From CAVSRC01 sp963730325 (lineage in GTDB: Bacteria; Pseudomonadota; Alphaproteobacteria; Rhizobiales; Kaistiaceae): a DNA stretch of 64,000 nt. Made by a program: the position numbers and the translations under genes. Positions 27,446-35,739 of this stretch are shown in pieces. The notes beneath the pieces were generated by a model. It was not told where the DNA came from. It saw nothing but the letters and a program-made list of their open reading frames with translations, and did not search any database. Location: contig CAVSRC010000019.1 of assembly GCA_963730325.1 (NCBI GenBank), positions 186,001 to 250,000 of the forward strand. Reading direction: 5' to 3'. Each line of letters starts with the position of its first letter. The stretch's first letter is position 1.

Positions 27446-27913
27446 CTAAGGATAGCTGAAAAGCTGCTGACGGCGGACCGCGTCGGTGTGCGTCGTGGTT
27501 TCGTCAAAGGCGACGAATCCGTCGAGCACGCGATGCCAGAAGGCGATCGCGCCGACGTTCTGTTCGCGCTGGGTGATCTTCCAGGGGCCGGGGAAGCGCG
27601 CGATCAACCGCCGCGCCGCGGCGCGGCCGATGCCCTGCCGGCGGAACGGCGGCGTAACGAAGAACTCCGCCATCTGCATCCGCCCCGCTTCCGCCTCGCG
27701 GCGGACGAGGGCGAAGCCGGCCTCGGCGCCATCGACCGTCAGCCAGAAGGGGAAACGCAATTCCGGCTCGCTCCAGTAAAGATCGAAATAGGGGTAGGCC
27801 ATGTCGGGTTCGACGTCCGGCGCGAAGGCCGCCATCTCGGCGACGTAGTCGGCGAGCATCGCGGCAAGGCGCGACCTGTCGGCGCGGGGAACCGCCACCT
27901 CGCTGGCAATCAT
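27446..27913 (-). CDS. GNAT-family N-acetyltransferase
   Basis: This 155-residue protein has a single GNAT fold. The acetyl-CoA loop is RRQGIGRAAARRLIARF (pattern R/Q-x-x-G-x-G/A) after the strand MAEFFVTPPF, and the end has the usual NVGAIAFWHRVLDGFV segment. No membrane segment or signal is seen. The acceptor is unknown. It could be a small-molecule or protein N-acetyltransferase. It lies 82 bp downstream of the membrane protein start and 34 bp after the GT61 gene on the same strand, so it may share a transcript with the latter. The ATG at 27913 is the first that keeps only homologous sequence. Confidence 0.88.
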   Translation of the reverse strand: MIASEVAVPRADRSRLAAMLADYVAEMAAFAPDVEPDMAYPYFDLYWSEPELRFPFWLTVDGAEAGFALVRREAEAGRMQMAEFFVTPPFRRQGIGRAAARRLIARFPGPWKITQREQNVGAIAFWHRVLDGFVAFDETTTHTDAVRRQQLFSYP

Positions 27914-27947
27914 GGGGGACTCCGATCTGGGGCCTGGCGCGTGAAGT

Positions 27948-28976
27948 CTACGCGCACACCTGGGACAGGACCGCCTCGAACCTCTGCGGATCGACGATGA
28001 CGTCGGCCACATGGGCGGAGCGCATGGGAGTGGTCGGCGGCGCCAGCATGTAGAAGTAGTCGAGGCCGATGGCGGAGGCCTCGCTGAAGAAACTGTTGCT
28101 GTGGTCGTCGTCCTGCTTGCGAATTTCCATCACCTTGCCGCCGGGCGCCATGAACATCATGTTGGTGAGCCCGGCGCCGTGATTGGAGACGAGGATTTCG
28201 GCCTCGCTGCACACCGCCACCTGATCGGCCATGCTGAGCGTCTCCATCGCCACGGTCTCGAAGCCGAAGCGGGCGAGAACGGGCAGAAGGGCATCCTCGT
28301 TGACGATGCGGCGGCGGGAGGCCAGGCGCCGGCTGATATAGATGCGCCGCGCGGGAACCTTGCCGGCGGCGAAATGGGCCTTCAGGCGCTGGCCGACATC
28401 GCGGAAGAGCGCGTCGGAAAAATTGCCGCTGGGTGCCGTCGTGGTCGCCAGATTGAGATGGTTGACCACGGTCACCTTGTCGGCCGGCAGATAGACCGGC
28501 CGGTCGACGCCGAAGGCGGCCAATGTTTCGCCGACGAAGCGCAGACGGGCGAAGTGGGCGGGTAGCAGCAGCGTGCCCGCGGTGCCATGGCGCTGGGCGA
28601 CATGCAGGCGGGGAAGCGCCTCGGTCATCCAGTGGTAATAGGCGCGCGCCCGGTGGTCGGTCACCCACAGCCCGTCGTCACGATGCTCGCGGCCCTGAAC
28701 GAGACTGAGCAGGCGGTCGGCAAGGGCCTTGGCGTGCACCTTCGGCGGTGGCATCGCCCGGTTGACGCAGCCTTCCGGATCGATCCGCCAGCCGTCGAAG
28801 AACCAGCCGAAGGGCAGGATGGTGACGTCGCTCAGCTTCAAGAGGACGCTGGCCGGGATGTCCATCTCGTATTCGTGGCGGAAGAGACGCTCGTCCTCGG
28901 GGCGCAGATTGCGCGGCAGCACGCGCCGCGAGACGGTCGCGCCGTTCAAAATGACAGGAGAGACGGTCATCTCCAT
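27948..28976 (-). CDS. Family 61 (DUF563) glycosyltransferase
   Basis: This 342-residue protein has the DUF563/GT61 pattern. HRARAYYHWMTEALPRLHVA lies at about 107-126, RRIYISRRLASRRRIVNED follows in the middle, and a C-terminal block has VSNHGAGLTNMMFMAPGGKV followed by EIRK. Family members transfer sugars to glycans or proteins; the donor and acceptor cannot be told. No membrane segment is evident. It lies alone between a GNAT gene and a TMEM175 gene, about 140 bp from the latter. It is the third glycan-type gene of the window, with the GT25 wreck and the FkbM gene, though these are 25 kb apart. Confidence 0.87.
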   Translation of the reverse strand: MEMTVSPVILNGATVSRRVLPRNLRPEDERLFRHEYEMDIPASVLLKLSDVTILPFGWFFDGWRIDPEGCVNRAMPPPKVHAKALADRLLSLVQGREHRDDGLWVTDHRARAYYHWMTEALPRLHVAQRHGTAGTLLLPAHFARLRFVGETLAAFGVDRPVYLPADKVTVVNHLNLATTTAPSGNFSDALFRDVGQRLKAHFAAGKVPARRIYISRRLASRRRIVNEDALLPVLARFGFETVAMETLSMADQVAVCSEAEILVSNHGAGLTNMMFMAPGGKVMEIRKQDDDHSNSFFSEASAIGLDYFYMLAPPTTPMRSAHVADVIVDPQRFEAVLSQVCA

Positions 28977-29117
28977 GGACTTCGCGCTCCGGCTCCCGGC
29001 AACAGGCAGTTACCGGGCGGTGGAGCGACAAGTATTCGCGCGGCGCGCGCAGGTACAAGCAATGACGCCGATCATGCTTAAGGCGCGAAGACGGGATCGG
29101 GGCCGCGGAATCGGCAG

Positions 29118-29696
29118 CTATTTCTCGTGGACGACGCGCTCCATGCGCCGGTCGGGCACCAGCCAGATGATGGCGACGACGAAGTAGAGGGCAAGCGCGG
29201 CCCATGCCAAGAAGGGCGCCGCAGCGATGGCGACGGCGTAGATCACCACGGAGATTCGGCCTTTGAAGTCGCGGCCGAGCGCAAGGGCGATGGCCGAATC
29301 CTTGCCGTTCACGGCGACCAGCATCCGGGCCAGGATGTAATAGGCGATTGCCGAGGCGAGCAGATCGACGCCGTAGAGCGCCACGGGAATCGGAGCGAAA
29401 TGGTTCTCGCCCATCCAGCCGGTGACGAAGGGGACCAGCGACAGCCAGAAGAGCAGATGCATGTTGGCCCACAGCACCCGGCCGTCGACACGATGCGCCG
29501 CCTTCAGCATGTGATGATGGTTGTTCCAGTAGATGGCGAGATAGACGAAGCTCAGGACATAGCTGATGAAAACCGGGATGAGCGGCAGCAGGGCGCTCCA
29601 TTCCTCGCCGTGCGGCACCTTCAATTCCAGCACCATGATGGTGATGATGATGGCGATGACCGCATCGCTGAAGGCTTCCAGCCGCCCCTTTTCCAT
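29118..29696 (-). CDS. TMEM175-family (DUF1211) ion channel subunit
   Basis: This 192-residue protein carries the TMEM175 signature at its N-terminus: MEKGRLEAFSDAVIAIIITI, including the RxxxFSDAV motif of the pore-lining first helix. About six membrane segments follow (LLPLIPVFISYVLSFVYLAI, MHLLFWLSLVPFVTG, GVDLLASAIAYYILARML, SVVIYAVAIAAAPFLAWAAL). Bacterial relatives with one six-helix repeat form tetrameric potassium-selective channels; in lysosomes the family conducts potassium and protons. The ATG at 29696 begins exactly at the conserved motif and lies 6 bp past the stop of queF, so the two are probably co-transcribed. Confidence 0.88.
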   Translation of the reverse strand: MEKGRLEAFSDAVIAIIITIMVLELKVPHGEEWSALLPLIPVFISYVLSFVYLAIYWNNHHHMLKAAHRVDGRVLWANMHLLFWLSLVPFVTGWMGENHFAPIPVALYGVDLLASAIAYYILARMLVAVNGKDSAIALALGRDFKGRISVVIYAVAIAAAPFLAWAALALYFVVAIIWLVPDRRMERVVHEK

Positions 29697-29701
29697 TTTG
29701 C

Positions 29702-30154
29702 CTAACCGCGCCCCCTGTAGAGCGGCACATCCTGGTCGGGCAGCCAGACGCCGGCCGGCGCCTTGCCGGTCTGCCAGAAGACGTCGATAGGCATGCCGCC
29801 GCGCGGGTTGAAATAGCCGCCGATCCTCAGCCAGTGCGGCTTCAGGAGGTCGGCGATCTTGCGCCCGATGGTGACGGTGACGTCCTCGTGGAAGGCACCG
29901 TGATTGCGGAAGGACTGGAGATAGAGCTTCAGCGACTTCGATTCGACCAGCCAGCTCTTGGGCACGTAGTCGATGACCAGCAGGCCGAAATCCGGCTGGG
30001 CGGTGACCGGGCAGATCGAGGTGAATTCGGGGAAGGTGAACCGCGCCAGGAACTTGGTTCCGGGCTGCGGGTTCGGCACGCGGTCGAGCACCGCCTTGTC
30101 GGGGCTGGCGGGAATCGGGACCGAACGGCCGAGTTGGAGCGCTTTCTTTGCCAT
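29702..30154 (-). CDS. queF: NADPH-dependent 7-cyano-7-deazaguanine reductase QueF
   Basis: QueF reduces preQ0 to preQ1 for the queuosine modification of tRNA. The 150-residue protein is the short (type I) form. The catalytic Cys lies in EFTSICPVTAQPDFG. The NADPH-binding QueF segment ESKSLKLYLQSFRNHGAFHE follows, then IGGYFNPRGGMPIDVFW. The ATG at 30154 fits the family start and comes 8 bp after the stop of the DUF1835 gene. The longer open frame upstream has no homology. No preQ1 riboswitch can sit here because the spacer is too short. Confidence 0.96.
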   Translation of the reverse strand: MAKKALQLGRSVPIPASPDKAVLDRVPNPQPGTKFLARFTFPEFTSICPVTAQPDFGLLVIDYVPKSWLVESKSLKLYLQSFRNHGAFHEDVTVTIGRKIADLLKPHWLRIGGYFNPRGGMPIDVFWQTGKAPAGVWLPDQDVPLYRGRG

Positions 30155-30162
30155 GGCCGCTT

Positions 30163-31140
30163 CTATGCGCTGGAACCGGTTGGCGGCACAAGCCGGGCGG
30201 CCTCCCGCTCGAAGCGCCAGGGCGAGCGGCCGAGAAGGCGGGTGCCGGCCCACCAGCGGTCGAGGCCGTTGAGGCTGACGTGATCGGCCATGCCGTCGAG
30301 CACGTTCTCGCCGGCTGCGGTCAGAACGAGTTCGGCATCGCGGATGCGCGCGCCGTCGAACGCCGTGTCCGGCGGCGGGGCGAGGCCGGCGATCAGCGGC
30401 ACGTCGCAGAAGGCGAGATCGTCGATCAGCCGGAAGAAGCTCCAGTCGCCCATGAAAGCGGCCTCCTCCTCGGCCAGCACCTGATGGAAGAGGTCGGCAG
30501 GGCGCGCGGTGCCCTTTGCGATGGCCGCAAGCAGCGTCTGCTCCGTGCGTCCCAGGCCGCTCTCCGGCGCCGGCAGCTCCTCGAGGAAGCGCAGGAGGGC
30601 CGGCTTGAGGAAGGGCAGGGGCAGGTCCGGCCCCGCCATGCGGGCGGCGATGCGCTCCGGTGTCGGCGTGGCGAGGTCGGTCCATGCGCTGGCGGCGCAA
30701 TCGAGATCGGCCACCGTGACGGCGCGAGCCTTGTCGGCGAAGCGGAGGATCGTTTCCGCCGTCTGGCTGCCGAGAAAGTCGTCGGCCTGGACGAGGACGA
30801 GGCCGTCGCGCGGCTCTTCTGAGGCGAAGAAGGCCAGCACCTGGACGAGCTGGAGCTGGTCGTAGAGGTCGTGCTCGAACCACAGCTCCACCGTCTCGAA
30901 GTCGCCGTGGGCGCGGATGAGGGCATCGCGCTCGGCGAAATCCGCCGAAACCTCGGCGGGATCGACCCGGAATCGGCCGGAAAGGTAAGCGATCCGCTCG
31001 GCGGTGGCGGCGGCGAGGTCCGTGTGGGCGATCGGCCCCTCGTGCAGTACGTCGCGCCAGGGCAGCACGGCCGCTTCGCGGCCGGCGAGCTTGAGAAGCT
31101 CCGCGGCGCTGTCGCCATTGGTGACAATGAGGTCGGTCAT
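30163..31140 (-). CDS. DUF1835-domain protein
   Basis: This 325-residue protein starts MTDLIVTNGDSAAELLKLAG and contains LPWRDVLHEGPIA, RFRVDPAEVSADFAERDALI and VELWFEHDLYDQLQLVQVLA, the standard DUF1835 layout. The C-terminal half (LGRTEQTLLAAIAKGTARPA, EEEAAFMGDWSFFRLIDDLA) looks like an adjoining helical region. The family role is unknown. The ATG at 31140 is chosen because everything upstream in frame is antisense to the flavoprotein and dacB genes. It heads the DUF1835-queF-TMEM175 run and is divergent from the flavoprotein gene. Confidence 0.82.
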   Translation of the reverse strand: MTDLIVTNGDSAAELLKLAGREAAVLPWRDVLHEGPIAHTDLAAATAERIAYLSGRFRVDPAEVSADFAERDALIRAHGDFETVELWFEHDLYDQLQLVQVLAFFASEEPRDGLVLVQADDFLGSQTAETILRFADKARAVTVADLDCAASAWTDLATPTPERIAARMAGPDLPLPFLKPALLRFLEELPAPESGLGRTEQTLLAAIAKGTARPADLFHQVLAEEEAAFMGDWSFFRLIDDLAFCDVPLIAGLAPPPDTAFDGARIRDAELVLTAAGENVLDGMADHVSLNGLDRWWAGTRLLGRSPWRFEREAARLVPPTGSSA

Positions 31141-31257
31141 CGCTTCTGCAGGATGGCAACGGAGCGGGGCGCTGTCACCTGGGATTGCGCCCGGTCCCCC
31201 ACGAAAGCTAAAGGTGGGCAAGTCCGGGAGAATCCGGCTCTTTGGGGGAGGCGCAGC

Positions 31258-32547
31258 TTGAACGACAAACGCGTGCTCATCGCCGGCGGCGGCATCGGCG
31301 GGCTGACCGCCGCGCTGACGCTGAACCAGATCGGCGTTCCGTGCGTCGTCCTGGAGGCGGTGCGTGAGATGCATCCGCTCGGCGTCGGCATCAACCTGCA
31401 GCCCAATGCGGTGCGCGAGCTCTACGATCTCGGCATCGGCGAGGACGACCTCGGCCAGGTGGGGCTGCCGGCGAAGGAATGGGCGCTGGTTGGCCTCAAC
31501 GGCAACGATATCTACACAGAGCCGCGGGGGCGATTGGCAGGTTACCGCTGGCCGCAATTCGCCGTGCACCGCGGCCGCTTCCACATGCTGCTCTACGATC
31601 GCGTGGTGGAGCGGATCGGCGAGCGGGCCGTCAGGCTGGGGAGCCGGGTAAGCGGTTATCGCAAGGACGCCGAGGGCGGCGTGACTGCGCTGATCGAACA
31701 CGCCGACGGATCGACCTCGGAGGAGCACGGCGCGCTGCTCATCGGCGCCGACGGCATCCATTCGGTGGTGCGGGCCCAGATGCACCCCGACCAGCCGCCG
31801 ATCCACTGGGGCGGGGCGGTCATGTGGCGCGGCACCACCCAGGCGAAACCCATCCGCACGGGCGCCTCCTTCGTCGGGCTTGGCAGCGACCGCCATCGCA
31901 TCGTGTTCTACCCGATCTCGCCGCCCGATCCGGGGACGGGGCTGGCGACGATCAACTGGATTGCCGAAGTGACCATGGACAGTTCGGAAGGCTGGAAGCA
32001 GCGCGGCTGGTTCCGCCAGGTCGGCATCGACGATTTCGTCGACTATTTCGACGGCTGGGTGTGGGACTGGCTGGATGTGCCGGCCCTGCTCCGGGGGGCG
32101 GACGGCGCCTTCGAGAATCCGATGATCGACCGCGACCCCATCCCGACCTGGCAGGACGGGCCGGTGGCGCTGCTTGGCGACGCGGCGCATGCCATGTATC
32201 CGACCGGCTCCAACGGCGCCAGCCAGGCGATCGTCGATACCCGCATCCTCGGGCTCGCCATGATCGAGCATGGGGTGACGCCGGCGGCGCTGGCCGCCTA
32301 TGACGCCAAGCTGTGCGGTCCCATCTCCGAACTCATCCTGCGCAATCGCGGCGCCGGACCGTTCGGGCTGTTGAAGATGGTCGACGAGCGCTGCGGCGGC
32401 ACCTTCGACAATATCGACGCGGTCATCCCACCGGCCGAGCGCGAGGAATTCATGGCCGGTTACAAGCGGGCGGCGGGTTTCGCCATGGAAAGCCTCAACA
32501 AGGCGCAGCCCACCATTCCCCTGGGCGCCCGCGCGGCGATGGCCTGA
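31258..32547 (+). CDS. FAD-dependent (group A) monooxygenase
   Basis: This 429-residue flavoprotein hydroxylase has three FAD motifs: IAGGGIGGLTAALTLNQIG near the start (GxGxxG), LIGADGIHSVVR (the DG motif, about 165) and LLGDAAHAMYPTGSNGASQA (the GD motif, about 305). It resembles salicylate-type single-component aromatic hydroxylases, which use NAD(P)H and oxygen; the substrate is unknown. I place the start at TTG 31258, with a GGGGGAGG ribosome-binding site 6 bp upstream, because homology begins directly after it. The stop is 3 bp before dacB. Confidence 0.87.
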   Translation: MNDKRVLIAGGGIGGLTAALTLNQIGVPCVVLEAVREMHPLGVGINLQPNAVRELYDLGIGEDDLGQVGLPAKEWALVGLNGNDIYTEPRGRLAGYRWPQFAVHRGRFHMLLYDRVVERIGERAVRLGSRVSGYRKDAEGGVTALIEHADGSTSEEHGALLIGADGIHSVVRAQMHPDQPPIHWGGAVMWRGTTQAKPIRTGASFVGLGSDRHRIVFYPISPPDPGTGLATINWIAEVTMDSSEGWKQRGWFRQVGIDDFVDYFDGWVWDWLDVPALLRGADGAFENPMIDRDPIPTWQDGPVALLGDAAHAMYPTGSNGASQAIVDTRILGLAMIEHGVTPAALAAYDAKLCGPISELILRNRGAGPFGLLKMVDERCGGTFDNIDAVIPPAEREEFMAGYKRAAGFAMESLNKAQPTIPLGARAAMA

Positions 32548-32550
32548 CGC

Positions 32551-34032
32551 ATGGGCGCCGTGTTCCGGTGGTCGGCGCAGCGGAGTGGCCTCGCGGCGGC
32601 GCTGTTCGTCGGCCTCATGGTTGCGGTCGGCCCGGTCGCGGCCGGCGATCCGCCGAAAGGCGATGCCGCGCAGACGGGCGCGGCGCTGATCGAAGGGGCC
32701 AAGCTCGCCCCCGACGACGTCGGCTATCTGGTGGTCGACCTCGCGGACAAGCGGGTCGTGGCCGAGCACAATGCGGACCGGTCGTTCATTCCCGCTTCCG
32801 TGGCGAAAATCGCAACGATTGCCGCGGCGCTTGAGATCCTCGGTGGCGACCACCGCTTCACGACAACAGTCGATGCCGAAGGTAGCATTGTCGACGGCGT
32901 GCTGACCGGCTCGCTCATCCTGCGCGGGGGCGGCGATCCGTCCCTCACCGGCGACGATCTCCAGGACCTGGCAAAGCAACTGGCGGCGAGCGGGATCAAG
33001 CGGGTCGACGGCAAATTCCTCTACGACGCCAGTGCGACCATCGAGGTGCCGCGGATCGATCCCATGCAGCCCGAGGCGGCGGACTACAATTGCGGGGTCA
33101 GCGCGCTCTCCCTCAACTTCAATCGCGTGCATCTCGACTGGAGCACGCAGAACAAGGAACGCACGGCGACGGCAAGCGCGTTCAGCAGGAACCTGAAACT
33201 GCCGCTCGACAGCGTCGACGTGACTTTCGCCGACACGGACCTGTCCGGACCCTATGTGCGCACGGGGCCAGCCTCGGCGGAGCGCTGGCTATTGTCGCCG
33301 GCCCTCAGGGCAAAGGGCGAGGAGTGGCTGCCGGTTGCCAATCCCTCGCGTGTCGCCGCGGAGGCCTTTCGGGCGATTGCGGCCGAGGCCGGGGTCGCCC
33401 TGCCGGAACCGTCGCCGGGCGTGACGCCGGAGGGCGCCCGTCCGGTGGCCAGCCACGACAGCGTGCCGTTGACCGATATCGCCCGCCGGGTGCTGCGCTA
33501 CTCCAACAACCTGTCGGCGGAACTGATCGGCCTTGCCGCCAGCCGGGTCGTGACCGGCCGCAAGCTGTCGCTTGCGGATTCGGCGTCGGCACTGGCGGGT
33601 TGGTGGCGAAAGCGCCTGCCGGACGCAAACTGGACCGGCCTCACCCTGGCGAACCATTCCGGCCTGTCGACAAAGTCGCGCGCGACGCCGCGCCAGATCG
33701 TGGCGATGCTGGAAGACGCCGCCGGATTGTCGGGCGGTGCCGATTTCCACGATCTGCTGCACCGCATCGGCTGGAAGGGCGTGAAGAATGGCTCGGCGCA
33801 TGTGAAGACCGGCACCATGTCCTATGTGCGCGGCCTCGCCGGCTACATCGACACGGTCGCCGGCCACCGCCTGGCCTTTGCCATCTTCTTCAACGACGAC
33901 GAGAAGCGTGCTGCGCTGGATGCGGCCTTTGACCCGCATGTGGTGGCCATCGACGCCCATTCGCGGCGCTGGCGCAACCGCGCGATCGGGCTGGAACGGA
34001 AGCTGACGACGGACTGGGCGACGCGTTTCTGA
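32551..34032 (+). CDS. dacB: D-alanyl-D-alanine carboxypeptidase/endopeptidase DacB (PBP4 type)
   Basis: DacB trims and cleaves peptidoglycan cross-links in the periplasm. The 493-residue protein has a signal peptide (SGLAAALFVGLMVAVGPVAA), the active-site SVAK motif (Ser83, Lys86) in FIPASVAKIAT, the SNN motif in YSNNLSAELIG, and the KTG box in HVKTGTMSYVRGLAGYI. A large insert between SxxK and SxN, containing VDGKFLYDAS and YNCGVSALSLNFNRV, marks class C PBP4 (peptidase S13). It lies 3 bp after the flavoprotein gene, so co-transcription is likely although no functional link is obvious. Confidence 0.95.
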   Translation: MGAVFRWSAQRSGLAAALFVGLMVAVGPVAAGDPPKGDAAQTGAALIEGAKLAPDDVGYLVVDLADKRVVAEHNADRSFIPASVAKIATIAAALEILGGDHRFTTTVDAEGSIVDGVLTGSLILRGGGDPSLTGDDLQDLAKQLAASGIKRVDGKFLYDASATIEVPRIDPMQPEAADYNCGVSALSLNFNRVHLDWSTQNKERTATASAFSRNLKLPLDSVDVTFADTDLSGPYVRTGPASAERWLLSPALRAKGEEWLPVANPSRVAAEAFRAIAAEAGVALPEPSPGVTPEGARPVASHDSVPLTDIARRVLRYSNNLSAELIGLAASRVVTGRKLSLADSASALAGWWRKRLPDANWTGLTLANHSGLSTKSRATPRQIVAMLEDAAGLSGGADFHDLLHRIGWKGVKNGSAHVKTGTMSYVRGLAGYIDTVAGHRLAFAIFFNDDEKRAALDAAFDPHVVAIDAHSRRWRNRAIGLERKLTTDWATRF

Positions 34033-34152
34033 CACCCGGTATGGCCCGGAAGCGGTGCATGGCCGCCGATCCTGGCCGATCCTCGCCGACCGACAGCAAA
34101 CTGACAGCTTCAATCGTTCACAATTCCGCGACGCGAAATGGGGATTGTGCAG

Positions 34153-34923
34153 ATGCCGCAGGCAAGCCGCCTATTCTTTCATTACAGCGAGTTTCCATTG
34201 AGCCTGCGGACCCTGTTCACGGCCGCCCTCATCACGCTCGGTGTCGGGTACCTCTTCGCGATGATCCAGGTGTACGAGGTTCACGCCGGGCTGGACGGAA
34301 ACCCGGGCATCGACGCCAACGACATCGCCATCGCCTATACGGGCAACCCCAACAGCAGCCGGCTGACGACGGCGCTGAACGGCCCGATGATGGGCAACGC
34401 TCCGTCGCGCGAGCGCCGCGCCATCATTGACTGGGCCGTGGACGGCGCCGACCAGCAGCAGTTCATTACCGACATCAAGCCGATCATAGACAACCGCTGC
34501 ATGCGCTGCCACGACGGCAGCGAGCCGGGTGCGCCGAAGTTCACCACCTTCGAGAAGTTCGCCGCGTTCGCCAAGCCCGACACGGGCATGAGCCTCGCCA
34601 CGCTGGTGCGCGTTTCGCACATCCACCTGTTCGGCATGACGTTCATCTTCTTCGTGCTGGGCGTGATCTTCAGCTATTCCTATGTGCGCCCGGTCTGGTT
34701 CAAGTCTTTCGTCATCGCCGTGCCCTTCGCGATGATGATCGTCGACATCGGCTCGTGGTACCTGACCAAGCTCAATCCGGCGTTTGCGTGGCTGATCATC
34801 GTCAGCGGCGTGCTGATGGCGATGAGCTTTGCGTTCCAGTGGCTCGTCTCGATGTACCAGATCTGGTTCTACAGATTCGTCGACGCCAAGCCGGAGACCG
34901 AGCCGGCGGCTGCCACGACATAG
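34153..34923 (+). CDS. Four-helix membrane protein with one c-type haem site, function unknown
   Basis: This 256-residue protein has one membrane helix (19-42), a periplasmic loop holding a haem c motif CMRCH (116-120), then three helices (154-177, 184-204, 211-240). Helix 2 contains two His residues, SHIHLF (155-160), and may bind b-type haem or a quinone. I recognise it only as a conserved uncharacterised membrane family, and electron transfer is an inference. The ATG at 34153 has GGGGA 8 nt upstream and fits the family start FFHYSEFPLS; an ATG at 34138 is possible. It converges with a soluble cytochrome c gene at a shared terminator. Confidence 0.8.
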   Translation: MPQASRLFFHYSEFPLSLRTLFTAALITLGVGYLFAMIQVYEVHAGLDGNPGIDANDIAIAYTGNPNSSRLTTALNGPMMGNAPSRERRAIIDWAVDGADQQQFITDIKPIIDNRCMRCHDGSEPGAPKFTTFEKFAAFAKPDTGMSLATLVRVSHIHLFGMTFIFFVLGVIFSYSYVRPVWFKSFVIAVPFAMMIVDIGSWYLTKLNPAFAWLIIVSGVLMAMSFAFQWLVSMYQIWFYRFVDAKPETEPAAATT

Positions 34924-34967
34924 CGGTCACGGCGCGGCGCGCGACCTCTCCGGGAAGTGCAGGGACG

Positions 34968-35006
34968 GACGTTGCGCGCGTGCCACCGGCGGACGCGCGC
35001 AACGTC
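34968..35006. terminator. Long GC-rich bidirectional hairpin
   Basis: GACGTTGCGCGCGT (34968-34981) and ACGCGCGCAACGTC (34993-35006) make a perfect 14-bp stem around an 11-nt loop, centred between the convergent cytochrome genes that end at 34923 and 35017. It likely serves both transcripts. Only a weak T-rich stretch (ATTATTCC) follows on the plus strand. Confidence 0.7.
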
Positions 35007-35016
35007 GGGCAGGGGA

Positions 35017-35400
35017 TTATTCCTGCGGGCCGAAGGTCTTCATGTAGTCCTGGATGTTGTGGAGATCGTCGTCGGTCAGCATCTGGCCCGGCGGCTCAAA
35101 GAGTCCGACTTTGCCGAATACCGGCATGACCCGCATGGGCCGGCCGTGGTCGTCCTTGCCGTCGACAACCGCTTCCTTGAACACCGCGAAGTCCCAGTAG
35201 GCGGAATCGCCGGCGAGCTTCTTGATTCGCACAGCCCCGTCCGGCACCACCGATGCGGGGTACCCCTCGCCCTTGGCGCCGTGGCAGATGGCACAGTTGT
35301 CGTTGAACAGATCGGCGCCAGCCTGAAGATCGGCGGCGAAAGAGGGTGGAACAGACGCCAGGAAGGCAACCGCGGCAGCTGAAATCAGTAGCCTTTTCAT
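35017..35400 (-). CDS. Soluble periplasmic mono-haem cytochrome c
   Basis: This 127-residue protein has a Sec signal peptide (MKRLLISAAAVAFLASVPPSFA) and a class I cytochrome c domain. The haem site is CAICH (36-40) in FNDNCAICHGAKGEGYP, a likely sixth-ligand Met is in RPMRVMPVFG (89 or 92), and the C-terminal helix is LTDDDLHNIQDYMKTF. It should shuttle electrons in the periplasm. I prefer the ATG at 35400, which has GGGGGA 8 nt upstream; in-frame ATGs at 35406 and 35415 are alternatives. It faces the haem-c membrane protein gene. A FixK/FNR-like box lies about 155 bp upstream. Confidence 0.9.
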   Translation of the reverse strand: MKRLLISAAAVAFLASVPPSFAADLQAGADLFNDNCAICHGAKGEGYPASVVPDGAVRIKKLAGDSAYWDFAVFKEAVVDGKDDHGRPMRVMPVFGKVGLFEPPGQMLTDDDLHNIQDYMKTFGPQE

Positions 35401-35739
35401 GGACATATCCCCCATTTATAGTTGCGGCCAAGAGATTTTGGATCATCGTAGCTGTCAGTTCGCTGACAGGTGGCCCGGCAGCGGTCGCGCGGCGCATGCG
35501 GTTGTCGACGCCGGCCGGCGCAACCGTTTCGCGGCTGGCGCCGCGCCGTCCGCTTGATCCTGCGCAAAACCGCCCCCGCCGAAAGGTTCTATCAAGCCTC
35601 CCGAAGGCTTTGGACGGCGGGCGGCCGTCCTCGCGCTGGCGGCCCGAAAGGGGGAGAATTCGCACCCTTCCGCCGGTGCTGCCGCTCCTGTAGAAGCTGG
35701 CACCAACCAGGATCACCGGATCACCTCGGAGAAGACCTT
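35401..35739. other. 339-bp intergenic region between cytochrome c and eno
   Basis: No gene is supported here. The region should hold the divergent promoters of the cytochrome c gene and of eno. It contains a small hairpin, CTGTCAG (35452-35458) with CTGACAG (35463-35469) around a TTCG loop, 52 bp upstream of the cytochrome start, and a FixK/FNR-like box at 35554-35567. A GC-rich part (35570-35690) lies before eno; I could not pick a convincing -35/-10 pair. Confidence 0.6.
35554..35567. promoter_or_regulatory. FixK/FNR-type binding box between cytochrome c and eno
   Basis: TTGATCCTGCGCAA matches the TTG-N8-CAA anaerobox and differs by one base from the box at 12763-12776. It lies 154 bp from the cytochrome c start and 173 bp from eno. 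Low-oxygen control of the cytochrome gene is the natural reading, but the distance is long for a site at -41.5 unless the 5' leader is long. Confidence 0.45.

Noticed and set aside
26512..27459. The acidic C-terminal extension of KdsA as a real new domain
   Set aside because: It is exactly antisense to a conserved membrane-protein gene, is low in hydrophobics and resembles no domain. A one-base error at a GCGCGCGC run explains it.
30163..33132. A 989-codon minus-strand open frame as one giant protein
   Set aside because: Only the last 325 codons are homologous (DUF1835). The rest is antisense to the flavoprotein and dacB genes.
35452..35469. CTGTCAG-TTCG-CTGACAG hairpin as a riboswitch or small RNA
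   Set aside because: The stem is only 7 bp, there is no U-run, and no other conserved structure surrounds it. It is noted only as part of the intergenic entry.
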